DNA from: Syntrophaceae bacterium UBA1411
GTDB taxonomy: Bacteria > Desulfobacterota > Syntrophia > Syntrophales > Smithellaceae
Reading direction: 5' to 3'
Assembly: GCA_002304995.1 (NCBI GenBank)
Contig: DBPV01000086.1
Span: 1-7,093, forward strand
DNA length: 7,093 bases
In this document: positions 5,649 through 7,093 of the stretch, piece by piece
Layout: every line of letters starts with the position of its first letter
How positions within the stretch are numbered: the stretch's first letter is position 1
Program-made: the position numbers and the translations under genes
The notes under the pieces: model-generated
Database searches by the model: none
Told to the model about the DNA's origin: nothing
Seen by the model: only the letters and a program-made list of their open reading frames with translations

Positions 5649-5650
5649 CT

Positions 5651-7093
5651 ATGAATATTGCAAAACTAAACGAAGACAGGGGCCTGGCGCGGCCGGACGT
5701 GACAAAGCTGATTTACGGGGAGCGGGAAATTTCCAACCGGGAGATTGCCGGGGAGGGAAGGAAGCTCGCCGCGGCGCTGAAAAAACTGGGCGTGCAGCGC
5801 GGCGACCGGGTGATCGTCCAGACGCCCAACTGCCCGGAGGTGCTGTACGCTTTTTCCGCCGCGTGGCGTCTGGGCGCGGTGATCGTTCCCATCAATTACC
5901 TGATCGGCGAGGAAGAGACGGCGTATATTTATCAGGATTCGGGGGCCCGCGTCGTGATCAGCAGCAAGCTCTTCTGGACCAAAATCCAGGCCTGCCGGCA
6001 AAAAGCGCCCGATGTCGCGGCGGTGATCCTCATTGAAGACGACGCGCCGGAGGGAACCTTTGCCTACCGGGCGCTCGTCGGGGCCGCCGGGGAAGAAACG
6101 CAGATTGTCGACACGGCCGACGACGACATCGCCGCCCTGATTTACACCGCCGGAACCACCGGCAAGCCCAAAGGCGTGATTCACTCGCACGGATCGCTTT
6201 ACGCCAACGCCTACATGCAGCACCATTCGTATCCGTCCACCGACGGAATGACCTACATCAGCATTTTGCCGCTTTGCCACTCCTACGGCATCGCCTCTTC
6301 CAATCTGAGCCTGTTTCGCGACAACCGCACCGTTTTAATGAACACCTTCGACGTCAACGCCATTTTTGCCGCCATCGAAAAATACGGCGGCAACATTCTG
6401 GGCGCCGTTCCGACCATGTACGTCTACATGCTGCTTTTTCCGGAGCCGAAAAAATACAACCTGAGCTCCATGAAATACTGGGCCTGCGGGTCCGCGCCGC
6501 TGGCGGTGGAAACGTGGAACAGGTTCAAGGAGGTCTACGGCTTTGAAATCATCGAGGGCTGGGGGCTCACGGAAGCGGGGGCCAACAACTCCTGCAATCC
6601 CTGGGAAGGCAAAAAGAAAATCGGCTCCATCGGCCTGCCGATGACCGGCACGGATATGAAAATCATGGACGACGCGGGGAAAATCCTGGACGTCGGCGAA
6701 AAAGGCGAAATCGTGATCCGCGGTCCGCAGGTGATGAAAGGCTACTGGAACAAGCCCGAAGAAACGGCGCAGTCGCTCGTGGACGGCTGGCTGCATACCG
6801 GCGACGTGGGCTATGTGGATGAAGACGGCTATTTCTGGATCACCGACCGGAAAAAAGATCTGATCATCAAAGGCGGAGAAAACATTTCGCCCCGGACGAT
6901 TGAGGAAGTTCTGTACAGGCATCCCCAGGTGTCCGAAGCGGCGGTGATCGGCGTGAAGGATGAAAAATACGGTGAGGAGATCAAAGCCTTTGTCGTTTTG
7001 CATCCGGGTGAAAAAGCCGCCGCAGAGGAGATTGTCGCGTTTTGCCAGGCGAAGCTGCCCAATTTTATTCTGCCGAAATATGTGGTGTTCCTG
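5651..7093 (+). CDS. AMP-forming acyl-CoA ligase (class I adenylate-forming enzyme), C-terminus off the right edge
   Basis: The first 481 residues are present, from ATG at 5651 behind a strong AGGAGGGG. The enzyme activates a carboxylic acid with ATP to an acyl-AMP and transfers it to coenzyme A in the cytoplasm. Diagnostic motifs are in order: the N-terminal GDRVIVQTPNCPEVLYAF segment (about 52-69); the phosphate loop YTAGTTGKPKGV (165-176); GWGLTEAG (303-310), which holds the ATP-contacting Thr-Glu; and WLHTGDVGYVDEDGYFWITD (380-399), whose Asp385 binds the ribose. The hinge RKKDLIIKGGENISP (400-414) follows. The final catalytic lysine motif (A10) should lie in the missing 30-40 residues. 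It resembles medium/long-chain fatty-acid and aryl-acid ligases, and the sequence does not decide between them. It is divergent from the ECF operon and has no visible functional link to it. Confidence 0.93.
   Translation, partial: MNIAKLNEDRGLARPDVTKLIYGEREISNREIAGEGRKLAAALKKLGVQRGDRVIVQTPNCPEVLYAFSAAWRLGAVIVPINYLIGEEETAYIYQDSGARVVISSKLFWTKIQACRQKAPDVAAVILIEDDAPEGTFAYRALVGAAGEETQIVDTADDDIAALIYTAGTTGKPKGVIHSHGSLYANAYMQHHSYPSTDGMTYISILPLCHSYGIASSNLSLFRDNRTVLMNTFDVNAIFAAIEKYGGNILGAVPTMYVYMLLFPEPKKYNLSSMKYWACGSAPLAVETWNRFKEVYGFEIIEGWGLTEAGANNSCNPWEGKKKIGSIGLPMTGTDMKIMDDAGKILDVGEKGEIVIRGPQVMKGYWNKPEETAQSLVDGWLHTGDVGYVDEDGYFWITDRKKDLIIKGGENISPRTIEEVLYRHPQVSEAAVIGVKDEKYGEEIKAFVVLHPGEKAAAEEIVAFCQAKLPNFILPKYVVFL

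Larger units (their letters stand above)
5156..5650. other. About 500 bp without an intact recognisable gene, between divergent operons
   Basis: Frames of 60-70 codons exist here (minus 5352-5152 with a GTG start, plus 5234-5437), but they lack ribosome binding sites and recognisable content, so I do not call them. A weak plus-strand stem with a T tract (CGCAG, 10-nt loop, CTGCG, TTTTTT; 5287-5312) could end a short transcript but has only 5 bp. GAACGATT is repeated in tandem at 5562-5577, and GTTAAAGT / ACTTCAAC form a small imperfect palindrome at 5428-5449. The ligase promoter should lie in the right half, but no convincing -35/-10 pair is visible. Confidence 0.55.

Noticed and set aside
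6143..6178. Alanine in place of serine in the ligase phosphate loop (YTAGTTG)
   Set aside because: This variant is common among acyl-CoA ligases and does not indicate loss of function.
6335..7003. 222-codon minus-strand open frame inside the ligase gene
   Set aside because: It is a mirror frame of GC-rich coding sequence; all adenylate-forming motifs are on the plus strand in one frame.
1..7093. CRISPR array, tRNA, rRNA, integrase or insertion sequence
   Set aside because: I saw no regularly spaced repeats, no cloverleaf or rRNA-like sequence, and no transposase or integrase motif on either strand.

Overview
The window looks like chromosomal DNA of a Gram-negative anaerobe, most likely a deltaproteobacterium (Desulfobacterota, Syntrophales-like). 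The grounds are an outer-membrane beta-barrel porin, Sec and Tat signal peptides, an AMP-forming acyl-CoA ligase and a three-gene ECF sigma / anti-sigma / periplasmic sensor cassette. This assignment rests on gene style, not on a phylogenetic marker, so it is moderate at best.

Layout. Positions 1-1642 (minus strand) hold an exported-enzyme cluster. In transcription order it has a broken 5' copy of an acetoacetate-decarboxylase-like gene (1642-1331), the intact acetoacetate-decarboxylase (ADC)-family gene with a Sec signal peptide (1295-483), and, 21 bp on, the start of a Tat-dependent Old Yellow Enzyme-family flavin oxidoreductase (461 to beyond position 1). A clear rho-independent terminator (1763-1731, minus) separates this cluster from the upstream porin-like gene (3226-1838). 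A 348-bp non-coding gap follows (3227-3574), with a short tandem repeat and a hairpin.

Positions 3575-4840 (minus) are a tightly coupled three-gene operon. It encodes an ECF sigma factor, a 98-residue single-pass membrane protein in the anti-sigma position, and a membrane-anchored Spy/CpxP/CnrX-like periplasmic helical protein. The junctions are a 1-nt overlap (TAATG) and a 1-nt gap. Upstream lies a good housekeeping-type promoter (TTGACA-17-TATACA, minus) with two perfect tandem 16-bp repeats abutting its -35 box, and a weaker ECF-type promoter candidate between it and the sigma gene.

The roughly 500 bp from 5156 to 5650 carry no intact gene that I recognise. They contain a possible minus-strand gene remnant (5429-5542). 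A divergent plus-strand gene begins at 5651 and runs off the right edge: an AMP-binding fatty-acid/aryl-CoA ligase missing only its extreme C-terminus.

How they may work together (inference): the sigma triad probably senses an envelope or metal-type signal and controls envelope genes, perhaps including the adjacent porin. The porin, the exported ADC-like protein and the Tat-exported flavoenzyme could form a periplasmic uptake and transformation route for a small organic acid or ketone, with the cytoplasmic ligase activating an acid. No substrate can be read from the sequence.
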